Part shown: piece after piece, positions 5,070 to 5,211 of the stretch | How positions within the stretch are numbered: the stretch's first letter is position 1 | Layout: the number at the start of each line of letters is the position of its first letter | Assembly: GCA_934477985.1 (NCBI GenBank) | Contig: CAKSOR010000220.1 | Coordinates: forward strand, 1-5,211 | Direction of reading: 5' to 3' | Origin: an uncultured Eubacteriales bacterium | Lineage (GTDB): Bacteria > Bacillota > Clostridia > Oscillospirales > CAG-272 | DNA length: 5,211 nucleotides | Notes under the pieces: generated by a model | Seen by the model: the letters and a program-made list of their open reading frames with translations, nothing else | Told to the model about the DNA's origin: nothing | Database searches by the model: none | Program-made: the position numbers and the translations under genes

Positions 5070-5211
5070 GTCACCCTCCGCGAGGAGGGTGTGGGTTGAA
5101 ATAATTGGTTCGGTTTTTTGTACTTTTTCGACAAACGTCACCCTCCGCGAGGAGGGTGTGGGTTGAAATGACCCAGTTGAGGTAGAAGCTCGTGGCGTTG
5201 TCGTGTCACCC
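5070..5211 (+). CRISPR. Type I-C CRISPR array, first two repeats and start of a third; continues past window
   Basis: Two identical 33-bp repeats lie at 5070-5102 and 5137-5169, and a third begins at 5205 (GTCACCC) and is cut by the window edge. Each repeat reads GT, stem CACCCTCC, loop GCGA, stem GGAGGGTG, then the 11-nt handle TGGGTTGAAAT. This is an 8-bp hairpin with a GNRA-type loop and a GAAAT end, as expected for Cas5c-processed type I-C repeats. Spacers are 34 nt (5103-5136, A/T rich) and 35 nt (5170-5204). The handle orientation puts transcription on the + strand, the same direction as the cas operon, with the leader at 4875-5069. Confidence 0.97.

Noticed and set aside
3933..5141. 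402-codon open frame on the - strand
   Set aside because: It is antisense to cas7c and crosses the leader and a CRISPR repeat. Its composition is what the opposite strand of a GC-rich gene produces, with no domain recognised.

Overview
The window holds most of a type I-C CRISPR-Cas locus, all on the + strand. In order it contains the C-terminal part of cas3 (cut by the left edge), cas5c, cas8c with an internally started cas11c, cas7c, a leader-like spacer region, and the first repeats of a CRISPR array that runs off the right edge. The organism is a bacterium. The strong AGGAGG-type ribosome sites, two near-perfect sigma-70/sigma-A promoters in an A/T-rich gap and moderately GC-rich genes would fit a Clostridia-like Firmicute, but no taxonomic marker is present and this is only a guess.

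Layout: cas3 ends at 1376. A 221-bp gap (1377-1597) follows, then the tightly coupled operon cas5c-cas8c-cas7c (1598-4874). Both gene junctions in that operon are 4-base ATGA overlaps, each with a good Shine-Dalgarno upstream. A 195-bp region (4875-5069) leads into 33-bp repeats at 5070-5102, 5137-5169 and 5205 onwards, separated by spacers of 34 and 35 nt. The adaptation genes cas4, cas1 and cas2, which usually sit between cas7 and the array in type I-C loci, are not there.

The most interesting part is the cas3-cas5c gap. On the - strand it carries a complete, tiny transcription unit: a promoter (TTGACT, 17 nt, TATAAT), a predicted start at or within a base or two of a CRISPR-repeat-like element (1474-1441), a 25-nt guide-like stretch, and a 13-bp terminator hairpin with a short T tract. 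The repeat-like element keeps the GTCA start and the last 13 bases of the array repeat exactly. Its stem sequence is different but still base-pairs, so Cas5c could plausibly process it into a crRNA with the normal 11-nt 5' handle. The first six guide bases, ATTGAC, recur at the -35 box of the cas5c operon promoter only about 100 bp away. I read this as a solitary crRNA-like regulatory RNA, resembling the CreR/CreA class of Cascade guides, that may let the I-C effector regulate its own operon or another gene. The RNA unit is well supported by sequence; its target is not settled.

How the parts would work together: Cas5c cleaves pre-crRNA at the base of the repeat stem. Cas5c, Cas8c, Cas7c and Cas11c assemble on the crRNA as Cascade, and Cas3 is recruited to degrade DNA. 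cas3 lies upstream of the cas5c promoter, so it can be expressed separately from the effector complex.
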